Shown: in pieces, positions 1-5,917 of the stretch | Position numbering within the stretch: the first letter of the stretch is position 1 | Layout of the letters: every line of letters starts with the position of its first letter | DNA from: SVTX01 sp045132775 | GTDB lineage: Bacteria; Bacillota; Clostridia; Oscillospirales; CAG-272 | Direction of reading: 5' to 3' | DNA: 5,937 nucleotides | NCBI GenBank assembly: GCA_045132775.1 | Contig: JBGUSX010000045.1 | Location: 1-5,937 of the forward strand | Translations under genes and position numbers: made by a program | Notes under the pieces: generated by a model | What the model saw: only the letters and a program-made list of their open reading frames with translations | Told to the model about the DNA's origin: nothing | Database searches by the model: none

Positions 1-29
1 TGTGGGTTCCTCGGTGGGCAAAAGCAAGA

Positions 30-64
30 AAGCGCAAGGCATTCTCGATGAATGTCTTGCGCTT
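30..64. terminator. Long hairpin at left edge, possible operon terminator
   Basis: AAGCGCAAG (30-38) pairs with CTTGCGCTT (56-64), and CATTC (40-44) pairs with GAATG (50-54), with one G-T pair between (39/55) and a 5-base loop: a 15-bp stem. On the minus strand the stem is followed by TCTTGCTTTTG, a broken T-rich run, so it could end the minus-strand transcript. The wobble pair forms as G-U only in plus-strand RNA and is A-C in minus-strand RNA, so a plus-strand gene ending left of the window is another possible owner. Confidence 0.4.
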
Positions 65-144
65 ATTTCCTGCGTGTGAGTTTTTAATGTTTGTTTCTTT
101 GTCTTTTATCCCTTGCGGTCTAACAGCTTTTTCGACAGTCTGAG

Positions 145-171
145 GCCGCCGCCGCAAAGCGGGGCGGCGGC
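145..171. other. GC-rich hairpin just after the small ORF
   Basis: A 9-bp perfect inverted repeat, GCCGCCGCC / GGCGGCGGC, surrounds a 9-base loop; an alternative fold pairs CCGC-AAA-GCGG inside. It begins 8 bases past the stop of the small ORF on the minus strand. The bases after it on that strand (CTCAGACTGTCG) contain no T-run, so it is terminator-like only in its stem. It could equally be part of an intergenic palindromic repeat. Confidence 0.5.
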
Positions 172-179
172 ACGTGTCT

Positions 180-359
180 TTACTTTGTGTTTTGCTTTTT
201 TACGGAATTTGTTGCCTTCGAGCTTGTATTGCTCTGAGAGTTGCTTGTGTTCTTACCCGACGTGTTCATTTCGGTATGAGCGCGGTTGGGAACTGCGGGA
301 GAGGGGGTCTGCTCATCCGTTTTTTTGTTCTGATTCTTTAAGTTTTTACTATCCTTCAT
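180..359 (-). CDS. Small Asn/Ser/Lys/Thr-rich hypothetical protein (59 aa)
   Basis: An open frame of 59 codons starts with ATG at 359-357 and ends with TAA at 182-180. The ATG has GGAAGG 6 bases upstream, as good as the site of the MATE gene, and the frame begins 61 bases after the MATE stop on the same strand. The protein is strongly hydrophilic and low in complexity: it begins MKDSKNLKNQNKKTDEQ, has a short Pro-containing segment around residues 18-25, and ends in an Asn/Thr/Ser/Lys-rich tail closing with VKKQNTK. There is no Cys or Trp, no membrane segment and no signal peptide, so it is probably disordered and cytoplasmic. A GC-rich hairpin follows the stop by 8 bases. Short polar Asn/Lys-rich proteins of this sort are common in spore-forming Clostridia, but I cannot assign a family or function. 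The opposite-strand frame over the same bases is not credible. It may be non-coding if the binding site is chance. Confidence 0.6.
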   Translation of the reverse strand: MKDSKNLKNQNKKTDEQTPSPAVPNRAHTEMNTSGKNTSNSQSNTSSKATNSVKKQNTK

Positions 360-365
360 AATAAT

Positions 366-371
366 CCTTCC
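366..371 (-). promoter_or_regulatory. Ribosome binding site of the 59-residue ORF
   Basis: GGAAGG (within GAAAGGAAGG) on the minus strand is 6 bases before the ATG at 359. It is the main argument that the small ORF is translated. Confidence 0.6.
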
Positions 372-410
372 TTTCGCGGCACTTTGCCGTTGAAAAGATT
401 ATTGACGGAC

Positions 411-438
411 ATTTTATTCGTTATTCATAAGCGCGCAA
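411..438 (-). promoter_or_regulatory. Weak candidate promoter for the 59-residue ORF
   Basis: Minus-strand TAAAAT (416-411) matches a -10 box at five of six positions. A TTGCGC (438-433) lies 16 bases upstream, inside the last codons of the MATE gene, and matches the -35 consensus only in its TTG. It would start transcription near 404, about 45 bases before the small ORF. Read-through from the operon is an equally good explanation. Confidence 0.25.
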
Positions 439-1845
439 TTTTGCAAGCGCATCGCGTCCTGCCTCTGTAACAGGCTTTACCCATTTTCCCGATCTCCAAT
501 AGGGAATGAAGATGAGCGACTTCGGAATGTCCTCGCAGAGATACATTATTATGTAAACGTAGAGGAAGGGAAGGTGCAACACGTTCGCGGCTATGAATGT
601 CATAGGCACCGAGAAGCACCATAGAACCAATAGCTCGACTATCATTCCAAACGACGTGTCTCCGCCCGGACGGAAGATACCGACGACCGTGAGATAAGCG
701 ATATTTCTGACGACTATCCACGCGCCGAAGATTATGAGTATCCATTCTGCAGTCTCGATTGTGTACTGTGAGATCTCCGACCCGAGATTAAACACCGACA
801 CGAGCGGGCGGCGCAAAAGGATAACTATAACGCCAATCGTTGCGGACACGATCGGAAAGAGCACCATAAAGCGCTTGGAATCGCGCAAGCCCTCCTTTAT
901 CTCGCCCGAGCCCACGCTCTTGCCGACCATTACACAGCACGCGGTACACAGTCCCAGGAAAAAGCAGAATGAGAAGTTTTCAAAGGTCTTGACTATCGTG
1001 ATTGCGGCATATTCCTCGTGGCCAATGTTCGCAAAGATAACGTTATACGCAACGGTTCCAAGCCCCCACATAGTCTCGTTTACGATCACGGGGAGAGCCT
1101 TTTTGAAGAAGTTGCCCAGCGATTTGAAATTAAAGGCTAAATAGTCGCGGATCGGCGCATAGAGGATGTTTTTCCTCGCGACCGAGATGATGACTATCAG
1201 TATAGGTCCCGCCCATGCGGAGAGAGCCGTTGCTATTGCCGCCCCCTTGACTCCGAGCCCTGCGGGGAAGATAAGAAGGTAGTTGAGGATCGCATTGAGC
1301 AGAGCGCTGATGCCGGATACTATCATCGGTAGCTTTGGCTGTTCTGCCGAACGCAGAGTAGAACCCAAAATATTGGTCAGCGCGATAGCAGGATAGGAAA
1401 GACACGCATAGCGCAGATAGACCGAGCCCTCGGCTATTACGCGAGGGTCCTTGTTGAAAATATACATTATCTTGTCGGGGATAAGTATTCCTGCCAGAAG
1501 AAAGAGCAGAGAGATGACAAGTCCCGACGATATAGCAATTCCTGTTGCGCGGTGTATGCCCTTGATATTGTTCTCGCCCCAGTACTGCGAGACGAAAACA
1601 GCCGCTCCGGAGGCTATTCCGAAGAGCATCATATTAAACAGCCAGGTCCACTGTCCCGCCATTCCCGTTGCAGAGAGCTGAATATCTCCGAGCTGGCTTA
1701 CCATAAGGGTATCTATCAGTGAGAAGGATGCCGAGAGCATATTCTGGAGTGCTATCGGAATGGCAAGCGCGAGTGTTACCCGCCAGAAGCTCCTGTCTCC
1801 GAGACGGAGAGGAAGCCTTGCTTTTTTCAGTAATTTATTTGACAT
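421..1845 (-). CDS. MATE family efflux transporter
   Basis: This 474-residue integral membrane protein belongs to the multidrug and toxic compound extrusion family, whose members exchange Na+ or H+ for cationic drugs or metabolites at the cytoplasmic membrane. The length fits the usual 440-480 residues and about 12 helices. Two homologous lobes are visible. The N-lobe (about 25-220) starts with a helix containing FSLIDTLMVSQLGD (41-54), continues with GIASGAAVFVSQYWG (76-90), and has the inter-helix motif LRSAEQPKLPM (164-174). The C-lobe (about 245-450) opens with VNETMWGLGTVAYN (255-268) and carries the equivalent motif FRPGGDTSF (391-399). The tail after about 450 is short and charged. ATG at 1845 has AAGGAA 5 bases upstream. 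It follows the ABC genes by 58 bases on the same strand, so it is probably a member of the same operon. Whether it is NorM-like, DinF-like or exports a specific metabolite cannot be told here. Confidence 0.93.
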   Translation of the reverse strand: MSNKLLKKARLPLRLGDRSFWRVTLALAIPIALQNMLSASFSLIDTLMVSQLGDIQLSATGMAGQWTWLFNMMLFGIASGAAVFVSQYWGENNIKGIHRATGIAISSGLVISLLFLLAGILIPDKIMYIFNKDPRVIAEGSVYLRYACLSYPAIALTNILGSTLRSAEQPKLPMIVSGISALLNAILNYLLIFPAGLGVKGAAIATALSAWAGPILIVIISVARKNILYAPIRDYLAFNFKSLGNFFKKALPVIVNETMWGLGTVAYNVIFANIGHEEYAAITIVKTFENFSFCFFLGLCTACCVMVGKSVGSGEIKEGLRDSKRFMVLFPIVSATIGVIVILLRRPLVSVFNLGSEISQYTIETAEWILIIFGAWIVVRNIAYLTVVGIFRPGGDTSFGMIVELLVLWCFSVPMTFIAANVLHLPFLYVYIIMYLCEDIPKSLIFIPYWRSGKWVKPVTEAGRDALAKLRAYE

Positions 1846-1862
1846 TGTGTTTCCTTAAACGA

Positions 1863-1883
1863 GGGGCTGAATATATCAGCCCC
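1863..1883. other. Hairpin between second ABC gene and MATE gene
   Basis: A perfect 8-bp inverted repeat, GGGGCTGA / TCAGCCCC, with a 5-base AT loop sits in the 58-base gap. On the transcribed (minus) strand it is followed by GTTTAAGG, not a U-tract, so it is not a canonical intrinsic terminator for the operon. On the plus strand it is followed by a T-rich stretch, but no plus-strand gene is seen upstream. It may tune read-through or mRNA stability between the ABC pair and the MATE gene. Confidence 0.6.
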
Positions 1884-1903
1884 CTTGAATTTATTTTATT
1901 TAT

Positions 1904-3811
1904 CTATACCGTTTCGGGTACGGGTAATTTTCCCGTTTGCTTTGCTATCTGCAAGGTGTAGAGACGGTAGTAGTTGCCTCTTTGCTTAAGAAGCTGTTGG
2001 TGGTTGCCCTGCTCGACGATCTTACCGTGTGAGAGCACGATGATATTATCCGCGTGCTGAATGGTAGAAAGCCTGTGAGCTACCATTAGCATTGTACCAA
2101 TATTCATCATCTTTTCAAGCGAGTCCTGAATGAGAACCTCGGTCTCGGTGTCGATGTTGGCAGTCGCCTCGTCGAGAATCATCACCGCGGGCTTGTGGAC
2201 TATCGTTCTTGCAAAGGAAACGAGCTGACGCTGACCTGCTGAGAAGTTGTTGCCGCGCTCTCTTACGACCTCGTCAAGTCCGCCCTCAAGCTTGTCGATG
2301 AACTTGTCGGCATTGACGTATCTGCAAGCCTCCATTACCTCCTCGTCGCTTACGTCGTCAAGTCCGAGTGTGATATTCGAGCGGATGGTTCCGGAGAAGA
2401 GGAATACGTCCTGGAGCATCTGACCGAAGTGGCGGCGGAGAGAGGAGATCTTTATCTTCTTGATATTGATACCGTCAATGAGGATCTCACCCTTCTGTAT
2501 ATCGTAGTTGCGGCAGATAAGGGAGAGAATGGTGGTCTTACCCGAGCCTGTCGAGCCGACGAACGCGACGGTGTCTCCTGCGTTCACCTTGAAGGAAACG
2601 TCCTTGAGCACCCACTCACCTTCAACGTATGCAAACCACACGTTCTTGAATTCGATATTGCCCTCGATATGATCAAGCTCGATGGAATCGGGCTCGTCAA
2701 CGACCTCGGGAATGATGTCGAATATCTTGTATATCTTTTCACTCGATGCAAAGGTCGCCTGGAGCCTGTTGAACTGCTCGGCTAAGTTCTGTATCGGGTT
2801 GAAGAATTTGGAGATGAACATATAGAAGGAAACGATAACGCCCGCGTCTATCGCCTGCCCTAAAAATCTCACGTCCTTGATATATCCGCGCGCTCCGAGA
2901 TAGAACAGGCAGAGGACCGAGGAAATATAGAGCATATAGACCATAGGTCTGAAGATACCGAAGACGAATATCTGTCCGAATTTAGCGTCTCCGAGCTTTT
3001 TGTTCTTGGCATCAAATTCCGCTTTCTTTCTCTCCTCGCGGTTGAATATCTGGATTATCTTCATTCCCGAGAGGTTCTCGGAGAGGAAGATGTTGATGTC
3101 CGTCGTGCCGTCCTTTACCTTGCGGTGAGCGCGGCGCGAGAATTTACGGAAGATGACCGTGAAGATAATAACAAAAGGAACAAAGCAGATGACCATAAGC
3201 GTCAGCATGTAGTTGAGCATGAGCATAGCGGTCAGAACGCCTATGATGATAAAGCAGTTCTTTATCAGATTTACCATTATGTTGGTAAAGGTTATTGAGA
3301 TAGCATTGGTGTCGTTGGTAACTCTTGTTACGAGAGTTCCGACGGGGATCTTGTTTAGCTGATCGTGCGAGAGGCTCTCGATGTGAGCGAAGAGGTCCTC
3401 ACGGATATTGGATACTATGCGCTGACCGGTCCTCTGAAGGATGAGAGCCTGCACGTAGGTAGATACGAGCGAGATTATGAGAATACCCGCGTAGATCGCT
3501 ATTGTGGTAAAGAGGTAGGAAAGCTCAAAGCCACCCTCCTGACCTACGGTGTTTGTCAGCTCACCGAGGATGAGAGGAGAAACTATTTCGTGCGCTATCG
3601 AGAATACCATCAGGATAAGCACCACGATAAAGTTCTTTGTGTAGGGCTTTGCGTATTTAAGAAGGCGGCGGATGATCTCCGAGTCCTTCATATCGCGGTC
3701 AAAGCCGATTGCCTCCTTTTTGTCCTTCATAAAGGCGTAAGCCAGAATGAAAATGACGGCAAAGAGAGAAATTATTGCTCCTACAATAAGGAGAGGATAA
3801 AACTCATGCAT
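1904..3811 (-). CDS. ABC exporter half-transporter, catalytic-site subunit (BmrD/TM288-like)
   Basis: This is the partner subunit, 635 residues from the chosen ATG. An upstream in-frame ATG at 3844 would add 11 residues inside the preceding gene, but the ATG at 3811-3809 has AAAGGAGG 9 bases upstream and is preferred. Residues 5-28 form an extra hydrophobic helix, then a Lys/Asp-rich linker, before the six-helix exporter domain (helices near 60-82, 104-126, 181-200, 203-222, 288-306, 322-338). The ATPase domain has A-loop Tyr395, Walker A GSTGSGKT (419-426), Q-loop Gln467, signature FSAGQ (523-527), Walker B VMILDE (543-548) with catalytic Glu548, and switch His579. The signature departs from LSGGQ while the Glu is intact, the mirror image of the upstream subunit. 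Together they should form one competent and one degenerate ATP site. The 8-base overlap with the upstream gene implies coupled translation. Substrate is not determinable. Confidence 0.95.
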   Translation of the reverse strand: MHEFYPLLIVGAIISLFAVIFILAYAFMKDKKEAIGFDRDMKDSEIIRRLLKYAKPYTKNFIVVLILMVFSIAHEIVSPLILGELTNTVGQEGGFELSYLFTTIAIYAGILIISLVSTYVQALILQRTGQRIVSNIREDLFAHIESLSHDQLNKIPVGTLVTRVTNDTNAISITFTNIMVNLIKNCFIIIGVLTAMLMLNYMLTLMVICFVPFVIIFTVIFRKFSRRAHRKVKDGTTDINIFLSENLSGMKIIQIFNREERKKAEFDAKNKKLGDAKFGQIFVFGIFRPMVYMLYISSVLCLFYLGARGYIKDVRFLGQAIDAGVIVSFYMFISKFFNPIQNLAEQFNRLQATFASSEKIYKIFDIIPEVVDEPDSIELDHIEGNIEFKNVWFAYVEGEWVLKDVSFKVNAGDTVAFVGSTGSGKTTILSLICRNYDIQKGEILIDGINIKKIKISSLRRHFGQMLQDVFLFSGTIRSNITLGLDDVSDEEVMEACRYVNADKFIDKLEGGLDEVVRERGNNFSAGQRQLVSFARTIVHKPAVMILDEATANIDTETEVLIQDSLEKMMNIGTMLMVAHRLSTIQHADNIIVLSHGKIVEQGNHQQLLKQRGNYYRLYTLQIAKQTGKLPVPETV

Positions 3812-5603
3812 GGATCTCAGCCTCCTTTCTCTCACTTGCGGCATGCTCCTCGTCGAGCTTCTGGAGGTCGACCATGTTCTTGTATTCAGGGCAGGTGGAG
3901 CAGAGCTCGTCGTGCCGACCGACGGCGACGACCTTGCCGTTGTCGATAAAGATTATCTTGTCCATATCCTCGATAGTGCTTATTCTGTGAGCGATGAGGA
4001 TAGTCGTCTTGCCTTTTCGCATATTCGCGAGGTTTTCGAGTATCGCCTTTTCGGTCTTGACGTCAACCGCGCTTACCGAGTCGTCAAGAATGAGTATCGG
4101 CGCGTTTTTCATAAGAGCACGGGCGATGGAGATGCGCTGCTTCTGACCGCCAGAGACGGTAACTCCTCGCTCTCCAAGAACGCTCTTGTACTGAAGAGGG
4201 AAGTCGACGATATTGTCGTGCACGTCTGCCATTTTTGCCGCGTGCTCGATGTCGTCGTGAGTGCCTCCGTCTGTCGCGAAGGCGATATTGTTTTCAATAG
4301 TGTCAGAGAACAGGAAGTTGTCCTGGGGAACGTACGCGGCAGCCGCTCTTACGCTCTTGATCGGGATGCGGTTTACGTCGCAGCCGTCGATGAAGAGTGT
4401 TCCGTCGGGAACGTTGTAGGTGCGCAGAATGAGGTCGACCACGGTAGTCTTGCCCGAGCCTGTCCTACCGATAAGTCCTACTCTCTCGCCCGCGTTGATC
4501 TTGAAGGATACGTTCTCGAGCACCTTTACGTCGCCGTCGGGGTAGGTAAAGTCGAGGTTTTTGAACTCGATGTCTCCGCGGATCTCATTGATCTCTTCAA
4601 CTTCCTTATCGAAAACGTCGGGCTCGGCATCAAGGAGCTCGCTGATACGGTTGAGGGAAGCCTTGCCCTGTGCGTGCATACCGATAAGCTCGCTTATTGC
4701 CATAACGGGCCAGATGATAGCGTTGAAGTAACCGATAAATTCGAGAAGCTGGCCTGCGTCGAAGGTCTCTTTATAAACGAGATATCCACCGTAACCTATA
4801 ATTACGCAGATGACCGCCTCGATAAAGAGGGTAAGGGAAACGTGCAGAAGCACCGAAAGCTTTGTATAGTCAACGTTGGTGTCCTCGTTGACCTTACTGA
4901 GCTTTTTGAATTTGAGAAGCTCCTTTGATTCCTTTACGAACGCCTTTACGACCGCAATGCCGGCAAAGGTCTCCTGGGAGAAGTCGGAGAGCGAGGAAAA
5001 TGCCGCCTGTCGCTTGTCCCACTTGGTCGTCATATATTTTCCGACTATAAGAGAAGCTCCCACCAAAAGAGCCATGGGGATCATGCAAAGAAGGGTGAGA
5101 AGGAGGTTCATTCTTGCCATTTTGATGAATGCAAGGATTCCGAGGAAGAGCGCGTCGAAGAACATCATGATTCCCCAACCGAAGCATTCCTGAACGGTAT
5201 CAAGGTCGTTTGTGAAGTAAGACATCATATTTCCGACCTTGTTGACCTGATAGAACTGCTGGGAGAGGTCCTTGCATCGATCGAACATCCTGCATCTGAT
5301 GTCGGTCTCGACCTTGACTCCCGCACCGAAGAAGCAGATCCTCCACAAAAATCTTCCGAATACCATACAGACGATAATGAAGATCATGGGAAGGCAGATG
5401 CGGTCGAGCAGGAACGTCATATCAAAGGCATATCTGACCTCGTCAATAACGACGTATCCCTTGTCGATACCGTTTATTACCATTTCATAAAGCTCGGGTA
5501 TTTCGAGCTGCATATAGTCTACCAGGATAAGCGCAAGCACACCGAAGAGAAGCATAGGAGAATAGCGCAGATAGTACTTATTGATGTGTTTTCCAAATAT
5601 CAA
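3804..5603 (-). CDS. ABC exporter half-transporter, degenerate-site subunit (BmrC/TM287-like)
   Basis: This 599-residue protein is a membrane half-transporter that pairs with the next gene product to export a substrate, probably a drug or amphipathic compound, using ATP. The first ~325 residues form a type IV ABC exporter membrane domain with six likely helices (about 15-32, 68-90, 144-163, 168-190, 250-275, 288-308). The nucleotide-binding domain follows: A-loop Tyr354, Walker A GRTGSGKT (379-386), Q-loop Gln427, signature VSGGQ (483-487), Walker B ILILDD (503-508), D-loop SAVD (511-514) and switch His539. Residue 508 is Asp where an active ATPase has the catalytic Glu, as in the degenerate-site subunits of heterodimeric exporters. 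The start is TTG at 5603-5601; no ATG is nearby, and a 10-base perfect Shine-Dalgarno sits 9 bases upstream (counted from its GGAGG core). The stop overlaps the start of the next gene. Family assignment is secure; substrate is unknown. Confidence 0.95.
   Translation of the reverse strand: MIFGKHINKYYLRYSPMLLFGVLALILVDYMQLEIPELYEMVINGIDKGYVVIDEVRYAFDMTFLLDRICLPMIFIIVCMVFGRFLWRICFFGAGVKVETDIRCRMFDRCKDLSQQFYQVNKVGNMMSYFTNDLDTVQECFGWGIMMFFDALFLGILAFIKMARMNLLLTLLCMIPMALLVGASLIVGKYMTTKWDKRQAAFSSLSDFSQETFAGIAVVKAFVKESKELLKFKKLSKVNEDTNVDYTKLSVLLHVSLTLFIEAVICVIIGYGGYLVYKETFDAGQLLEFIGYFNAIIWPVMAISELIGMHAQGKASLNRISELLDAEPDVFDKEVEEINEIRGDIEFKNLDFTYPDGDVKVLENVSFKINAGERVGLIGRTGSGKTTVVDLILRTYNVPDGTLFIDGCDVNRIPIKSVRAAAAYVPQDNFLFSDTIENNIAFATDGGTHDDIEHAAKMADVHDNIVDFPLQYKSVLGERGVTVSGGQKQRISIARALMKNAPILILDDSVSAVDVKTEKAILENLANMRKGKTTILIAHRISTIEDMDKIIFIDNGKVVAVGRHDELCSTCPEYKNMVDLQKLDEEHAASERKEAEIHA
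3821..3828 (-). promoter_or_regulatory. Ribosome binding site that fixes the ATG start of the second ABC gene
   Basis: AAAGGAGG on the minus strand lies 9 bases before the ATG at 3811, inside the 3' end of the upstream ABC gene. It favours this start over the in-frame ATG at 3844, whose nearest purine run (GAGGA) is only about 2 bases away from it. Confidence 0.85.
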
Positions 5604-5607
5604 AAAA

Positions 5608-5617
5608 GATCACCTCC
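5608..5617 (-). promoter_or_regulatory. Ribosome binding site that fixes the TTG start of the first ABC gene
   Basis: The minus strand reads GGAGGTGATC, a ten-base perfect complement to the 3' end of Firmicute 16S rRNA. The GGAGG core ends 9 bases before the TTG at 5603. The next in-frame Met is residue 17, inside the first membrane helix, so this site settles the unusual start codon. Confidence 0.9.
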
Positions 5618-5641
5618 GCGAGAAAACGTTATACAAAAAAC

Positions 5642-5670
5642 ATTTTATCACGATGAGGGATAAAAGTCAA
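5642..5670 (-). promoter_or_regulatory. Sigma-A type promoter of the exporter operon
   Basis: Read on the minus strand, the -35 box is TTGACT (5670-5665) and the -10 box is TAAAAT (5647-5642), separated by exactly 17 bases. The bases TGA directly before the -10 box add an extended -10 element. Each hexamer differs from consensus at one position. Expected transcription start is near 5635, giving an untranslated leader of about 30 bases that holds the ribosome binding site. This promoter probably drives both ABC genes and, by read-through, the MATE gene. No operator overlapping the boxes is obvious. Confidence 0.85.
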
Positions 5671-5700
5671 TAGAAATAAACTAATATTTTATAATAATAA
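5671..5700 (-). promoter_or_regulatory. AT-rich tract upstream of -35 (possible UP element)
   Basis: All but two of these 30 bases are A or T, and they lie immediately upstream of the -35 box in the direction of transcription. That position and composition match an UP element contacted by the alpha subunit C-terminal domain of RNA polymerase. AT-rich intergenic DNA is common, so this is a suggestion only. Confidence 0.35.
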
Positions 5701-5753
5701 ACATCTGCCGCATTTCAATGCCCGTGATGTTATTCGAATAGCTTGAATGTTGA

Positions 5754-5767
5754 TAAATTGCAATTTA
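5754..5767. other. 14-base perfect AT palindrome, possible protein-binding site
   Basis: TAAATTGCAATTTA is a perfect palindrome. Its core AAATTGCAA recurs at 5781-5789, 26 bases further on. The pair lies about 85-120 bases upstream of the exporter promoter -35 box, too far for simple repression there. It could be an operator for that promoter or for a gene beyond the right edge, or simply chance in AT-rich DNA. Confidence 0.3.
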
Positions 5768-5843
5768 GCGGTGTGTTTGAAAATTGCAAACGGCTTAAAA
5801 TAACTTCACGTCTATAAACCAAACGTCACTTTAAAACCGTAGG

Positions 5844-5863
5844 GGAGGTGCTTGCTCCTCCCG
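5844..5863 (+). repeat. GC-rich palindromic repeat, left copy of an inverted pair
   Basis: This 20-base unit matches the reverse complement of 5918-5937 at 19 of 20 positions. The unit is itself a small palindrome: GGGAGG (5843-5848) can pair with CCTCCC (5857-5862) around an 8-base loop. It lies in a gene-free stretch. Copies facing each other with a 54-base spacer suggest a dispersed intergenic repeat, or the two ends of a tiny non-coding element. Confidence 0.7.
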
Positions 5864-5917
5864 CTAACAAACGACTATTAAACCCTTATGGCTAAAGAAG
5901 AAACAAATGCTTTAGAT

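Noticed and set aside
113..361. 82-codon plus-strand open frame at the left edge
   Set aside because: It is opposite the 59-residue minus-strand ORF, has an implausible Cys/Ser/Pro/Phe-rich composition, and lacks a good ribosome binding site.
377..389. CGGCA-AAG-TGCCG mini-hairpin between MATE gene and small ORF
   Set aside because: Only five base pairs with a three-base loop and no T-run; too weak to call a terminator or regulator.
3842..3844. Upstream ATG as start of the second ABC subunit
   Set aside because: It adds 11 polar, Arg-rich residues inside the previous gene and has poorly spaced purines, whereas ATG at 3811 has AAAGGAGG at 9 bases.
3365..3949. 194-codon plus-strand open frame
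   Set aside because: Antisense to both ABC genes across their overlap; no recognisable domain, and the sense reading is unambiguous.
3810..4928. 372-codon plus-strand open frame
   Set aside because: It is exactly antisense to the ATP-binding and part of the membrane domain of the first ABC gene. Such frames arise from codon bias (few TTA, CTA, TCA codons); the predicted protein shows no recognisable domain and there is no separate promoter.
5777..5802. Possible plus-strand promoter TTGAAA ... TAAAAT
   Set aside because: The spacer is only about 13 bases, too short for sigma-A recognition, and no plus-strand gene follows in the window.
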